55,734 nucleotides of DNA from Myxococcota bacterium (GTDB taxonomy: Bacteria; Myxococcota_A; UBA796; UBA2385), in assembly GCA_023150805.1 (NCBI GenBank), contig JAKLKF010000032.1, forward strand, positions 1 through 55,734. Direction: 5' to 3'. Each line of letters starts with the position of its first letter. Within the stretch, counting starts at the first letter, position 1. The position numbers and the translations under genes are program-made. The notes beneath the pieces are model-generated. The model saw nothing but the letters and a program-made list of their open reading frames with translations. It ran no database searches and was not told where the DNA came from. Positions 9,584 through 18,577 of this stretch are shown here, one piece after another.

Positions 9584-11071
9584 ATGACGAAGACCTACGA
9601 CGAGCTGATCGGTGCGACGGGACGCTCGGTGTTCTTTCGCCCCGAGCGCGCCCGCGTGCGGGAGTTCCTGTCTCCCGACGCCCAGCCCGTCCTGCGCGTC
9701 GGGTCGGTCGAGCTGGCCGTCTTCGACCTGAGCATGAACGGCCTGTCGGTGCTCGCGCCGCGCGGGGCGCCGCTGCCCCCCGTCGACACCGAGGCCGACG
9801 TGGCGCTGTGGATGCACGGCCGCGCGGTCTTCGAGGGGCGGGCGCGCATCGCGCGGATCGAGGCCAGCAGCGCTGGACAGCGGGTGGGGCTGGCCCTGAC
9901 CCGCGGCTTCATCGACCTGCCCGCCATCGCCCGCGAGGACGAGGAGGCGCAGCTCGCGCGGGCCCTGGCGCAGGGGGGGCGGCCCGGACGGGACGCCGTC
10001 GGCGCGACCTACCACGACGCGCTCAACCAGGTGGTCAGCTTCGTCCAGTTCTACCGGGAGAGCCTGCGGCGGCACGAGGCCCGGTACAAGGCCGAGGGCG
10101 GGCTGCGCGGGCGCCAGGCCATCCACGACCTGGAGCAGCGGGCCCTGGCCGCGCTGCGGGAGCCCTGGCGGGCGCTGCGCATCCAGGCCAGCCAGGCCGC
10201 CGAGCCCCTGATGGCCGACCGCTCCCGCCGCTACGCCGCCAAGCAGCTCACCGAGACCCTGTTGACCCCGCTGCTGCTGGAGGCGCCTTGCGTGCGGCGC
10301 TCCTACGAGAAGCCGCTGGGCTACCCGGGCGACTACCAGGTGATGCTCTACTGCTACAACGACGCGCTCGAGGGCGACACGGTCTTCGGGCGGGTCTTCC
10401 ACAAGCTGTGGATCGAGCACCCGATGCCCGCCGGCGTGCGCACCCGGCGCGACCTGGTGGTGCAGCTGGCGCTGGCCGAGCAGGACGCGCTGCTGGCGCG
10501 GGACGGGGACGCCGCCGAGCTGCGCGTCGGCATCCTGGGCTGCGGCCCGGCGCGCGAGGTGCCCGCCTTCGTCGACCAGCGCCCCCGCTGGGGCGGCAGC
10601 GTCACCTGGACCCTGATCGACCAGGAGGAGGAGGCCCTGAGCGTGGCCTACCGCACCGCCCAGACGGCCCTGGCGCGGGCCGACGGCGGGGGCACGGCCC
10701 GCTGCCTGAACCTCTCGTTCAGCCAGCTCCTGCAGGACCCGCAGATCCTGCCGCTGGCCCGCGGGCAGCACCTGGTCGCCAGCTCGGGCCTCTTCGACTA
10801 CCTGCGCGACACCACGGCCCAGCCGCTCATCCTCGCGCTCTACGACCGCCTGGCCCCCGGCGGCCTGCTGGCCATCGGCAACGCCATCGCCCCGGCCGAG
10901 GACTTCTGGTCGCCGGAGATGGTGCTGGACTGGACGCTCATCTACCGGACCGAGCAGGACATGCGGCGGCTGGGCGCGCTGCTGCCCGAGAGCGCCCAGG
11001 TCGAGGTCCGGCCCGAGGCCGGGGGCGCCTACCACTACCTGCTGGCCCGCAAGCCGGGCGCCTCGCCTTGA
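9584..11071 (+). CDS. PilZ-SAM methyltransferase, PhcB/'EF 3-hydroxypalmitate methyl ester biosynthesis' type
   Basis: A 495-residue protein from ATG at 9584. Residues about 30-115 resemble a PilZ domain (VELAVFDLSMNGLSVLAP, then GQRVGLAL), known in other proteins to bind cyclic di-GMP. The rest is a SAM methyltransferase with a helical lid (SYEKPLGYPGDYQVM), motif I GILGCGPAREVP near residue 315, the acidic TLIDQEEEAL strand, and ASSGLFDYL. This pattern matches the family of Ralstonia PhcB, which makes a 3-hydroxy fatty acid methyl ester signal. PhcB itself has no PilZ domain, so the fusion could couple signal synthesis to c-di-GMP. It sits between a sensor kinase and a receiver-kinase gene and overlaps the latter by four bases. 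The substrate is inferred. Confidence 0.75.
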   Translation: MTKTYDELIGATGRSVFFRPERARVREFLSPDAQPVLRVGSVELAVFDLSMNGLSVLAPRGAPLPPVDTEADVALWMHGRAVFEGRARIARIEASSAGQRVGLALTRGFIDLPAIAREDEEAQLARALAQGGRPGRDAVGATYHDALNQVVSFVQFYRESLRRHEARYKAEGGLRGRQAIHDLEQRALAALREPWRALRIQASQAAEPLMADRSRRYAAKQLTETLLTPLLLEAPCVRRSYEKPLGYPGDYQVMLYCYNDALEGDTVFGRVFHKLWIEHPMPAGVRTRRDLVVQLALAEQDALLARDGDAAELRVGILGCGPAREVPAFVDQRPRWGGSVTWTLIDQEEEALSVAYRTAQTALARADGGGTARCLNLSFSQLLQDPQILPLARGQHLVASSGLFDYLRDTTAQPLILALYDRLAPGGLLAIGNAIAPAEDFWSPEMVLDWTLIYRTEQDMRRLGALLPESAQVEVRPEAGGAYHYLLARKPGASP

Positions 11072-12201
11072 CGCCCGCGGTCCTCTACGTCGACGACGAC
11101 CTGGCCAACCTCACGGTCTTCGAGGTGGCCTTCGGCGACGACTTCCCGGTGCTGACCGCGGCGGGGGGGGCCGAGGCGCTGGAGCTGCTGGGCAAGCACG
11201 AGGTCGGGGTCCTGCTGGTCGACCAGCGCATGCCCGGCATGACCGGCGTCGAGCTGCTGACGCGGGTGCGGGCCGAGCACCCCGAGCCGGTGCGCATCCT
11301 GATGACGGCCTACTCCGACCTGGCCGAGGCCATCGACGCCATCAACCAGGGGCACATCCGGCGCTACCTGCGCAAGCCGTGGAACCACGACGAGCTGCGG
11401 GCGGCCTTGCTGGAGGGGCTGGAGAGCTACGAGCTGCGGGTGCGCCTGGCCGCGATGGAGCACAAGATGCTCGAGAGCGAGCGGGTCTACGCGCTGGGGG
11501 TCGTCGCGGCGGGGGTCGCGCACGAGCTGCGCAACCCGATGATGGTGCTCATGGGGCACCTGGAGCTGGCCCGGGAGCAGGCGCGCCTGCTCGGGCTCGA
11601 CCTCGGGGTGGACCCGCGCCGGGCCCTGGCCCTGGAGGAGCGGCTGGAGGCGATCCGCCGCTCCGTCGTGCGGGTCCGGGAGATCATGGAGGGCATGAGC
11701 CTGGCGCACCGGCGTCGCGACGACGAGGTCGCGGCCGACCTCTCGGAGGTGGTCCGGCTGACCCTGACCAGCCTGCGCGGGTCGCTGCAGCGGCGGGCCC
11801 GGCTGGTCTACGACCTGCCCGCCCTGCCCCAGGTGCGGGGCTCGAGCACCCGGCTGGGCCAGGTGGCGCTCAACCTGCTGGTCAACGCGCTCCAGGCCAT
11901 CCCCGAGGGTGCCGATCCCAGCGCCCACCAGGTCACCGTGACGGTCGGGGCGGAGGAGGGCGCGGCCGTGCTGCGGGTGGCCGACACCGGGCCGGGCATC
12001 CCCGCCGAGCTGCAGGCGCGCATCTTCGAGCCCTTCTTCACGACCAAGCGCGCCGGTGGCACGGGCCTGGGGCTGGCCATCACCCGGCAGATCGTGGCGG
12101 ACCTCGGCGGCAGCATCGAGGTGGACAGCCAGGAGGGGCAGGGCACCGTCTTCACGGTGCGGCTGCCCTGGGCGCCGGTCCCGGCGCTCGACGCGCGCTG
12201 A
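11068..12201 (+). CDS. Receiver-histidine kinase fusion, PhcR-like
   Basis: A 377-residue protein. I chose TTG at 11068 because it overlaps the upstream stop (TTGA) and reads straight into VLYVDDD, the first strand of a receiver domain. The receiver has Asp52 in VDQRMPG, an MTAY switch Thr and the Lys of RKPW. It is followed by a His kinase core (HELRNP, His152; N-box NLLVNALQA; DTGPGIP; GTGLGLAIT). A receiver placed before a kinase output domain is the unusual architecture of PhcR in the Ralstonia Phc circuit. Translational coupling to the PhcB-like gene supports a joint function. It has no membrane segment and is presumably cytoplasmic. Confidence 0.82.
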   Translation: MTPAVLYVDDDLANLTVFEVAFGDDFPVLTAAGGAEALELLGKHEVGVLLVDQRMPGMTGVELLTRVRAEHPEPVRILMTAYSDLAEAIDAINQGHIRRYLRKPWNHDELRAALLEGLESYELRVRLAAMEHKMLESERVYALGVVAAGVAHELRNPMMVLMGHLELAREQARLLGLDLGVDPRRALALEERLEAIRRSVVRVREIMEGMSLAHRRRDDEVAADLSEVVRLTLTSLRGSLQRRARLVYDLPALPQVRGSSTRLGQVALNLLVNALQAIPEGADPSAHQVTVTVGAEEGAAVLRVADTGPGIPAELQARIFEPFFTTKRAGGTGLGLAITRQIVADLGGSIEVDSQEGQGTVFTVRLPWAPVPALDAR

Positions 12202-12232
12202 GGCGCCCCTCGCCCGCGCCGGGCGGCGGTGT

Positions 12233-12238
12233 CATGCT
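12233..12238 (+). promoter_or_regulatory. -10-like CATGCT, predicted leaderless start of the sugar operon
   Basis: CATGCT ends six bases before the GTG start at 12245, with no purine-rich ribosome binding site between. A -10 element at this distance places transcription initiation at or next to the start codon. The first base departs from the TAnnnT consensus. Confidence 0.3.
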
Positions 12239-12244
12239 GGCCCC

Positions 12245-13096
12245 GTGAACGTCCTCCTCCTCGGCGGCAGCGGCTTCATCGGTCGGCACCTCCGGAGCGC
12301 CCTGCCGGCGGCGCGCGCGCCCGCCCGGTCCGACCTCGACCTGGCCGACCCGGCGGCCGTGCGGGCCTCCCTGCGCGCGCTGCGCCCCGACCTGGTCTTC
12401 AACCTGGCCGCCGCGGGGGTCCACCCCTCCGACCGGGCGCCCTCGCGCCTGCGCGCGATCAACGAGGGGCTGCCGCGGCTGCTGGCCGAGGAGCTGGCCG
12501 AGGGTGCGGTCCTGGTGCACGCCGGCTCGGCCGCCGAGCTGGGCGCGGGCGCCGACGCCGACGAGGGGGTCGCCTGCGAGGGGGCCGCCGGCCCCTACGG
12601 CCAGAGCAAGCGCGCCGGCACGCGGGCGGTGCTGGAGGTGGCCGCGGCGCGGGGGCAGCGCGCCGTGGTGGCGCGGCTCTTCTCGGTCTACGGCCCCGGC
12701 GAGGCGCCCCACCGCCTGCTGCCCCAGCTGCAGGCCGCGGCGCGAGAGACCAGCCGGTGGCCGCTGCCGCTCACGGAGGGCCACCAGCGGCGAGACCTGA
12801 CCTACGTCGGCGACGTCGTGCAGGGGCTGCTCGCGCTGGCGCGGGCCGCGCCCGCCGGGGGGACCCTGGTCAACCTGGCCACCGGCCGGAACACCCCGGT
12901 GCGGGAGCTGGTGGAGCGGGCCGCGGCGTTGCTGGGCCTGCCGGCGGGGGCCCTGGCCTTCGGCGCGTTGCCCGAGCGGCCCGACGAGCCCGCGCACGGC
13001 GCGGTGCCGGTCGCGCGCCTGCGCGCCCTGGTGGGGTGGGCGCCCCCGACCGGCCTGGAGGAGGGCCTGCGCCGCACCTTCGAGGCCGCGCCGTGA
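12245..13096 (+). CDS. NAD(P)-dependent epimerase/dehydratase (extended SDR)
   Basis: A 283-residue protein with the N-terminal nucleotide-binding motif GGSGFIG (residues 7-13) and the catalytic pair Tyr118 and Lys122 in YGQSK. Extended SDR enzymes of this size interconvert NDP-sugars, for example as 4-ketoreductases or epimerases. The start is GTG at 12245, directly after the kinase gene. Its stop overlaps the GTG of the glycosyltransferase by four bases, making it the first gene of a three-gene sugar operon. The exact sugar cannot be told from the sequence. Confidence 0.85.
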   Translation: MNVLLLGGSGFIGRHLRSALPAARAPARSDLDLADPAAVRASLRALRPDLVFNLAAAGVHPSDRAPSRLRAINEGLPRLLAEELAEGAVLVHAGSAAELGAGADADEGVACEGAAGPYGQSKRAGTRAVLEVAAARGQRAVVARLFSVYGPGEAPHRLLPQLQAAARETSRWPLPLTEGHQRRDLTYVGDVVQGLLALARAAPAGGTLVNLATGRNTPVRELVERAAALLGLPAGALAFGALPERPDEPAHGAVPVARLRALVGWAPPTGLEEGLRRTFEAAP

Positions 13097-13782
13097 CGGC
13101 CCTGTCCCTGGTCCTGCCCTGCTACGACGAGGAGCAGGCGCTGCCCGGCACCGCGGCCGACCTGCTCCAGGCCTTCGCCGGGGTCGACCTGGAGCTGGTG
13201 CTGGTGGACAACGGCAGCCGCGACGGCACGGGCGCCGTCATCGACGGACTGGTCCGGCGCGGCGCGCCGGTCACGGCGGTGCGGGTGGCGGTCAACCGCG
13301 GCTACGGCCACGGCGTACGCGCCGGCCTGGTCCGGGCCCGCGGGGAGGTGGTGGGCGTCCTGTGCGCGGACGGGCAGGTCGCCGGCGCCGAGGTGCGCGC
13401 CTTGTTCGAGGTGCTGCGGGCGGCCCCGGCTCCCGGCCTGTTCAAGGTCCGCCGGCGCTTCCGCCGCGACGGGGCCGACCGCAAGCTCGCCAGCCTGGGC
13501 TGGAACCTGCTGGCCAATGCCGCCTTCGGCGGCCTGGGGGCCCTCGACGTCAACGGCAACCCCAAGCTGTGGCCCCGGCGGGCGCTGGACCCGGCCGCGC
13601 TGGTCTCCGACGACTGGTTCCTGGACGCCGAGGTGCTGGTCCGCGCCCGGGCCGCCGGCCTGCCCGTGGTCGAGCGCGACGTGCCCGCGCGCCCGCGGCA
13701 GGGCGGTCGCTCCAAGGTGCGCGCCACCACCTGCCTGGAGCTGGCGCGCAGCCTGGCCCGCTGGCGAGGGGAGCACCCGTGA
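13093..13782 (+). CDS. Glycosyltransferase family 2
   Basis: A 229-residue protein with the GT-A fold start SLVLPCYDEEQALP and the VDNGSRDGTG nucleotide-binding motif, then CADGQV at the position of the usual acidic metal-binding triplet. The variant lacks the second Asp. It is close in length to dolichyl-phosphate-mannose-synthase-like enzymes but has no C-terminal membrane anchor, so it is probably cytoplasmic or peripheral. The GTG start overlaps the SDR stop, and its own stop overlaps the next GTG, each by four bases. It likely transfers the sugar made or modified by its two neighbours. Confidence 0.85.
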   Translation: MTALSLVLPCYDEEQALPGTAADLLQAFAGVDLELVLVDNGSRDGTGAVIDGLVRRGAPVTAVRVAVNRGYGHGVRAGLVRARGEVVGVLCADGQVAGAEVRALFEVLRAAPAPGLFKVRRRFRRDGADRKLASLGWNLLANAAFGGLGALDVNGNPKLWPRRALDPAALVSDDWFLDAEVLVRARAAGLPVVERDVPARPRQGGRSKVRATTCLELARSLARWRGEHP

Positions 13783-14969
13783 CCTGGACCCGGCGCGCGG
13801 GCTGCCGCCTGTGCGGGCAGGGCCTGGAGCAGGTCCTGGACTACGGGCCCGTCGCCCTGGCCAACGACCTGCGCCCGCCGGGCCAGGGCGGGCCCCGGGT
13901 GCCGCTCACCTTGTGCCGCTGCCAGGGCTGCGGCCTGGTCCAGGTGCCCGAGGTGGTCGACCCCGCGCTGCTCTTCGGCGACTACCGCTACGCCACCGGC
14001 CACAGCCGGACGATGGTCGCCCACCTGGACGGCCTGGCGCAGGCCCTGGCAAGCGCCCACCCCGGCGGGCGGGTGCTGGAGATCGCCAGCAACGACGGCA
14101 CGCTGCTGGCGGCCCTGGCCGCCGCCGGCCTGCGCCCGCTGGGGGTGGAGCCCGCCCCGTCGCTGGCCGCAGAGGCCAACGCGCGGGGCCTGCCCACCCG
14201 CGCCGCCTTCTTCGACGAGGCGCTGGCCGACCGGCTGCGAGGAGAGGAGGGCAGCTTCCAGGCGGTCGTCGCCACCAACGTCCTGGCCCACGTCGACGAC
14301 CCGGTGGGCCTGCTGCGCGGCGCCGCCCGCCTGCTGGCCCCGGGCGGGCAGGTCGTGGTCGAGGTCCCCTCGCTGGACGCGCTGCTGCGGGCGGGCGCCT
14401 TCGACACCGTGTACCACGAGCACCTCTGCGTCTTCGATCCCGCCAGCCTGCGAGCCGCCTTCGAGCAGGCCGGCCTGGGGCTGGCCCGGGTCGAGGAGAT
14501 CCCCGTGCACGGCGGCAGCCTGCGGGTGACGGCGACGCGGGGGCCGCACGCGCCGGAGGCGCTGGCCGCGGTCGGCGCCCCCCGGGGCCGGATCTCCTCC
14601 GCCCGCCTGGCCGCCCTGGCCGCTGCCGCCCACCGCGTCCGCCAGGAGCTGCCGGCGCGGATCGCCACCCTCCGCGACCGGGGCCTGCGCGTGGCCGCCT
14701 ACGGCGCCGCGGCCAAGGGCGCCGTCCTGCTGCAGTGGTGCGGCGTCGAGGACCTGCCCTGGGTCGCCGACGCCAACCCCCGCAAGCAGGGCCTGTGGCT
14801 GCCCGGCACCCGCACGGTGGTGGTGCCGCCGGAGCGCGTGGCGCAGGAGCGGCCCGACGTGGTCCTGCTGCTGGCCTGGAACCTGCTGGCCGAGGTCCGG
14901 GAGCAGCTCAGGGGGCAGGTGGGTCGGCTGCTGGTGCCGCTGCCGCGGCCTCGCCTGCTGCGGCCGTGA
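13779..14969 (+). CDS. Sugar C-methyltransferase-like protein (zinc-binding N-terminus, SAM domain, C-terminal domain)
   Basis: A 396-residue protein with paired cysteines near the N-terminus (CRLC at 9-12, CRCQGC further on) that fit the putative zinc-binding domain of TylC3-type NDP-hexose C-methyltransferases. The SAM motif is LEIASNDGTLL. The Y-H-E-H segment TVYHEHLCVF holds conserved His residues. The C-terminal third has a second Rossmann-like segment (RVAAYGAAAKGAVLL), as in this family. It is coupled to the glycosyltransferase by a GTGA overlap. Its last 62 bases overlap the 3' end of the convergent membrane-protein gene. It may make a branched methyl sugar; the substrate is unknown. 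Confidence 0.8.
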   Translation: MTWTRRAGCRLCGQGLEQVLDYGPVALANDLRPPGQGGPRVPLTLCRCQGCGLVQVPEVVDPALLFGDYRYATGHSRTMVAHLDGLAQALASAHPGGRVLEIASNDGTLLAALAAAGLRPLGVEPAPSLAAEANARGLPTRAAFFDEALADRLRGEEGSFQAVVATNVLAHVDDPVGLLRGAARLLAPGGQVVVEVPSLDALLRAGAFDTVYHEHLCVFDPASLRAAFEQAGLGLARVEEIPVHGGSLRVTATRGPHAPEALAAVGAPRGRISSARLAALAAAAHRVRQELPARIATLRDRGLRVAAYGAAAKGAVLLQWCGVEDLPWVADANPRKQGLWLPGTRTVVVPPERVAQERPDVVLLLAWNLLAEVREQLRGQVGRLLVPLPRPRLLRP

Positions 14970-15873
14970 CCGGGGCCGTCGGCGCTGGCGACCACGCGCA
15001 GATCCAGCCCTCGGCGCCGCGGCTGGCGGTCCAGCCGGCGGGCAGCGGGCGCCCCTCGACCAGCGCGCGACCCAGCTCCCGCGGGCGGTCCCCGGCGGCG
15101 ATGCGGTCCAGAGCGGCCTGGTTCAGGGCCAGGGCCTCGCCGCGCGCGTCGAGCACCAGCGTCGGGCCGGGCTGGCGCTCCAGCAGGGCCAGCAGGTGCG
15201 GGCGCAGGCCCGTCATCCCGGGCTTCGGGCGGCGGGTCTGGCCGAGCTGCTCCAAGAGCCAGTTCAGGTCGTCGGCGATCCGCACCGTCTCGACCGGGCC
15301 CTCGGTGTGGGTGCAGCGGCGCAGGTGGTCGCCCTGCCGCGCCGCCGCCAGGGTGGCGTGCAGCTCCTGCACGGGCAGGACCATCCGGCGCCGGGTGCGG
15401 TCGTAGACCACCAGGCTGAGCACGAAGCCCGCCATGCCGGCCAGGGCGCTGGTCCAGGCGCCGGCCTGGCCCAGGAAGCGCGCCTCGTCGTCGGCCTGCT
15501 GCATCGAGCGCCGGTTGACCAGGGAGAGCGCCTCCAGGGCCGCGACCGCCTGGCGCCGGGCGGTCGGGTCGCCGGCCAGCGCCGCCGGCCCCAGCCGGTC
15601 CAGGTCCTCGAGCAGCGGCAGCTCCTCGGCCTCGGTCACGTTGGCCCGGGCGGCGCCGAGCGCCGCCTCGAAGCGCGCGCCGGCGTCCTCCTCGGGCAGG
15701 GCCAGGGCGGCCAGCATCTGCTCGGCGGCCTCGACGGAGCGCACGTTGTCGAGCAGGATGCGCTCGACCGCGGGGCTCACCCGGGCCAGCAGCCCGATGG
15801 CGGCGAAGCTGGTGGCGAGCTGGAGCGCCAGCAGGGCGCCGATGCCCAGGCGACTCTCGGTGTGCAGCCGCAT
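14908..15873 (-). CDS. Membrane sensor-like protein with two TM segments and a PAS-like C-terminus
   Basis: A 321-residue protein. A first hydrophobic segment at about 9-31 and a second at about 138-160 flank a helical, probably periplasmic domain, in the manner of a methyl-accepting or HAMP sensor. After the second segment comes a HAMP-like stretch (LPVQELHATLAAARQGD) and a short PAS-like domain (GPTLVLDARGEALALNQAALDRIAAG). No kinase, GGDEF or methyl-accepting output domain follows, and the protein ends in an Ala/Pro-rich tail. It is encoded one base after the TrkA-like gene and is likely cotranscribed with the K+ uptake pair, so a role in sensing related to ion transport is possible. Confidence 0.65.
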   Translation of the reverse strand: MRLHTESRLGIGALLALQLATSFAAIGLLARVSPAVERILLDNVRSVEAAEQMLAALALPEEDAGARFEAALGAARANVTEAEELPLLEDLDRLGPAALAGDPTARRQAVAALEALSLVNRRSMQQADDEARFLGQAGAWTSALAGMAGFVLSLVVYDRTRRRMVLPVQELHATLAAARQGDHLRRCTHTEGPVETVRIADDLNWLLEQLGQTRRPKPGMTGLRPHLLALLERQPGPTLVLDARGEALALNQAALDRIAAGDRPRELGRALVEGRPLPAGWTASRGAEGWICAWSPAPTAPVTAAAGEAAAAAPAADPPAP

Positions 15874-15874
15874 C

Positions 15875-16543
15875 TCAGACGCCTCCGGCCAGGTCGGCGG
15901 CGGCGCCCGGCGGGCCGACCACGACGACCACGTCCCCCGGCTGCAGCTCCAGGTCGGCCGTGGGGGTCAGCACCATGGTGCCGCCGCCGTGGGGGCGGCG
16001 GACGGCCACGATGTTCAGGCGGAAGCGCTGCGGGAGGCGCAGCTCGGCCAGCGGGCGCCCCTGCAGGGCCGGGGGCGCGACCAGCTCCGTCAGGTGCAGC
16101 TCGGCGCCCAGCGCCTGGACGTCGAGCACCCGCTTCTGGGCCAGGCGCACGGCCAGGCGCTCGCCGAAGTGCCGCTCGGGCATGACGACCTCGTGGGCGC
16201 CCACCAGGGTCAGGATGCGCTCGTGCAGCGGGTCGGTCGCCCGCGCCACCACGCGGCGCGCGCCCATCTGGCGCAGTAGGGTGGTGACCACGATGCTCGC
16301 CTCGCGGTCGTCGTCGCCGATGGCGCAGACGCACAGGTCGCGCTCGGCGGGCCGCAGCCGCGCCAGGTCGTCCTCGCTCATGCCGTCCATCTGCAGCGCC
16401 TCGACCGCGAACTCGGCCGCCGCCTCGACCTGGGGCATGCGCCGGTCCACCGCCACGACCTCGACCCCCTGGCGGGCCAGCGCCCGGGCCAGGGCCATGC
16501 CGAACTGGCCGAGGCCGATCACGATCGCCTGCTGCTTCTCCAT
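15875..16543 (-). CDS. TrkA/KtrA-family K+ uptake regulatory subunit
   Basis: A 222-residue, single-RCK protein. The N-terminal Rossmann domain has GLGQFG at 10-15 and the acidic VAVDRR strand end, for NAD(H) or ATP/ADP binding. The C-terminal TrkA_C domain ends in LELQPGDVVVVVG. The size matches KtrA rather than the double-length TrkA. It gates the membrane subunit encoded nine bases upstream in the same operon and acts at the cytoplasmic face of the channel. Confidence 0.92.
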   Translation of the reverse strand: MEKQQAIVIGLGQFGMALARALARQGVEVVAVDRRMPQVEAAAEFAVEALQMDGMSEDDLARLRPAERDLCVCAIGDDDREASIVVTTLLRQMGARRVVARATDPLHERILTLVGAHEVVMPERHFGERLAVRLAQKRVLDVQALGAELHLTELVAPPALQGRPLAELRLPQRFRLNIVAVRRPHGGGTMVLTPTADLELQPGDVVVVVGPPGAAADLAGGV

Positions 16544-16552
16544 GCAACCTCC

Positions 16553-18577
16553 TCAGCCGACGGGCACGGCCTCGATGGGCGGACGGGGACCCAGGTGGTC
16601 CCCCTGGCGCTCCGCCAGGAACACGAACAGGGTCAGGGGCCCGACGCGGCCCGCGAACATGCAGCCCATGATGATGATCTTGCCGACGCTGTCCAGCTCG
16701 GCGGTGGCGCCGACGGTCAGGCCGACGGTCGCCAGGGCGCTCACGACCTCGAACAGGGCCCGGTCCAGCGGGATGGGCTGGGTGATCTGCAGGAGCATCA
16801 GGGCGCCGATCACGGCCAGCAGGCCGGCGCTGGCGATGGCGGCGGCCTCGTAGACCGTGCGGTGCGGCAGGCGGCGACCGAAGGCCAGGGCCTCGGCGCG
16901 CCCCCGGACCGCCGCCACCACGGCCAGGATCAACACGGCCAGGGTGGTCGTCTTCAGGCCGCCCGCCGTCGATCCCGGGCTGCCGCCGATGAACATCGCC
17001 ATGACCATCAGCGACCAGGTCGCCGGCGTCACCTGGGTCAGGTCCACCGAGTTGAAGCCGGCCGTGCGCAGGGTCACCGACTGGAACCAGGCGTTGACCA
17101 GCTTGTCGCCGGTCGACAGGGGCGCCAGGCTGGCCCGCCACTCCAGCCCCGCGTACAGCAGCGCCGGCACGACCAGCAGGAGCGCCGTGGTGACCAGCAC
17201 CAGCTTGCCCTGCAGGCTGCCGCGGCCGCGCAGCAGGGTCGGCAGCGCCACCACCACCGGCGGGCCCAGCCCCCCCAGGACGATGAGCAGGCTGACGACC
17301 AGCACCACGTCGGGCGCGCCGGCGTAGCCCACCAGGCTGTCGCTCTGCAGGGCGAAGCCGGCGTTGCAGAAGGCCGAGATCGAGGTGAACAGCGCCCGCC
17401 ACAGGGCGGTGGGCAGGTCGTCGCCGCGCAGCAGGAAGCTGGGCGTCAGCAGGAGCGCGCCCGCCAGCTCGGTGACCGCGGTCACCAGGAGCACCACGCG
17501 CAGGGATCCTCGCAGGTCGCCGCGGGCCCCGGGGCCCAGCATGTCGGCGGTGGCGCGCTCCTGGGACAGGCTGAGCCGCTGGCCCAGGAAGACGGCCGCC
17601 GCCGAGGCGAAGGTCATGATGCCCAGGCCGCCGACCTGGATGAGCAGCAGGATCAGCAGCTCGCCCGCGAAGGAGAAGGTCCCCGGCGTGTCGACCACGC
17701 CCAGGCCCGTGACACAGGCGGCGCTCACCGCGGTGAAGGCGGCGTCGATCAGCGCCACGCGGCCCTGCTCGGCGGCCAGGGGCAGGGAGAGCAGGACCGC
17801 GCCGACCGTGCACAGCGCGGCGAAGCCCACGACCATGGCCCGCGCCGGCGAGGAGAGGACGTAGTCGCCGATCAGGCGCGCGCCCTCCTCCGGCGCTCTC
17901 ACCGCCGAGGCGACCAGGGCCGCCGGGCCGAGCAGGGCCACCAGGGCGCGGACGGCGCCGTCTCCGCCCAGGCCTGCGACGCCCAGGGCCAGGGCGCCCA
18001 GCAGGGCGGTCAGGGCCGCGGGCGCCCACCTGCTCCTCCCCCTGCGCCAGTCCACCACCGCCGCGCCCACCAGCACCACCGCCGCCGCGCCCGCCGCCCA
18101 GCGCCGGTCCAGGCCGACCCGATCCGCGTCCAGCAGCGCGACGCCGCCCAGCATGACCGCGAGGGCGGCCACGGGCAGCTCTCGCGCCGGCGGGCGCCCG
18201 GCGGCGGCGCCGGGGGCGTCCCCCTCTCCCCACAGGTCGAGCACGCCGGCGACCAGCATCCCGGCCGCCAGCATCAGGACCAGGCCCCTGCCCGGCGCCT
18301 CGGGCCGCTGGGCCAGGGCCAGGACGGTGCCCAGCGTCGCGCCGGTGCCCACCATGGCGCGGGTGCCCGCGCGGTCCCGGCGCAGCTCGGCGACGGCGGC
18401 CAGCAGCAGGGCCGCGCCGGACAGGGCCGCCAGGCCGGCGTGCAGCGGGAACGGCAGCGCCCCCCCGCCCAGCGGCCAGGCCACCGTGGTCGTCACCCCG
18501 GCGGCGGCCAGCAGCGCAGGCACCACACCTCCGCGACGCGGCGTCGGGGGAGGTCCAGCAAGGGGGCTGCCGGTCAT
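16553..18577 (-). CDS. TrkH/KtrB-family K+ transporter with N-terminal membrane extension
   Basis: A 674-residue protein starting at ATG 18577. A TTG 16 codons further upstream is an alternative start. The C-terminal 440 residues fit the KtrB/TrkH fold of four pore repeats, with glycine-containing pore motifs such as TAVSAACVTGLG, SAFCNAGF, SVTLRTAGFN and ALATVGLT. Usual family length is about 440-490 residues; the extra 200 N-terminal residues form several more hydrophobic segments of unknown role. It lies in an operon with the TrkA-like regulator and a sensor-like membrane protein and imports K+ across the inner membrane. Confidence 0.9.
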   Translation of the reverse strand: MTGSPLAGPPPTPRRGGVVPALLAAAGVTTTVAWPLGGGALPFPLHAGLAALSGAALLLAAVAELRRDRAGTRAMVGTGATLGTVLALAQRPEAPGRGLVLMLAAGMLVAGVLDLWGEGDAPGAAAGRPPARELPVAALAVMLGGVALLDADRVGLDRRWAAGAAAVVLVGAAVVDWRRGRSRWAPAALTALLGALALGVAGLGGDGAVRALVALLGPAALVASAVRAPEEGARLIGDYVLSSPARAMVVGFAALCTVGAVLLSLPLAAEQGRVALIDAAFTAVSAACVTGLGVVDTPGTFSFAGELLILLLIQVGGLGIMTFASAAAVFLGQRLSLSQERATADMLGPGARGDLRGSLRVVLLVTAVTELAGALLLTPSFLLRGDDLPTALWRALFTSISAFCNAGFALQSDSLVGYAGAPDVVLVVSLLIVLGGLGPPVVVALPTLLRGRGSLQGKLVLVTTALLLVVPALLYAGLEWRASLAPLSTGDKLVNAWFQSVTLRTAGFNSVDLTQVTPATWSLMVMAMFIGGSPGSTAGGLKTTTLAVLILAVVAAVRGRAEALAFGRRLPHRTVYEAAAIASAGLLAVIGALMLLQITQPIPLDRALFEVVSALATVGLTVGATAELDSVGKIIIMGCMFAGRVGPLTLFVFLAERQGDHLGPRPPIEAVPVG

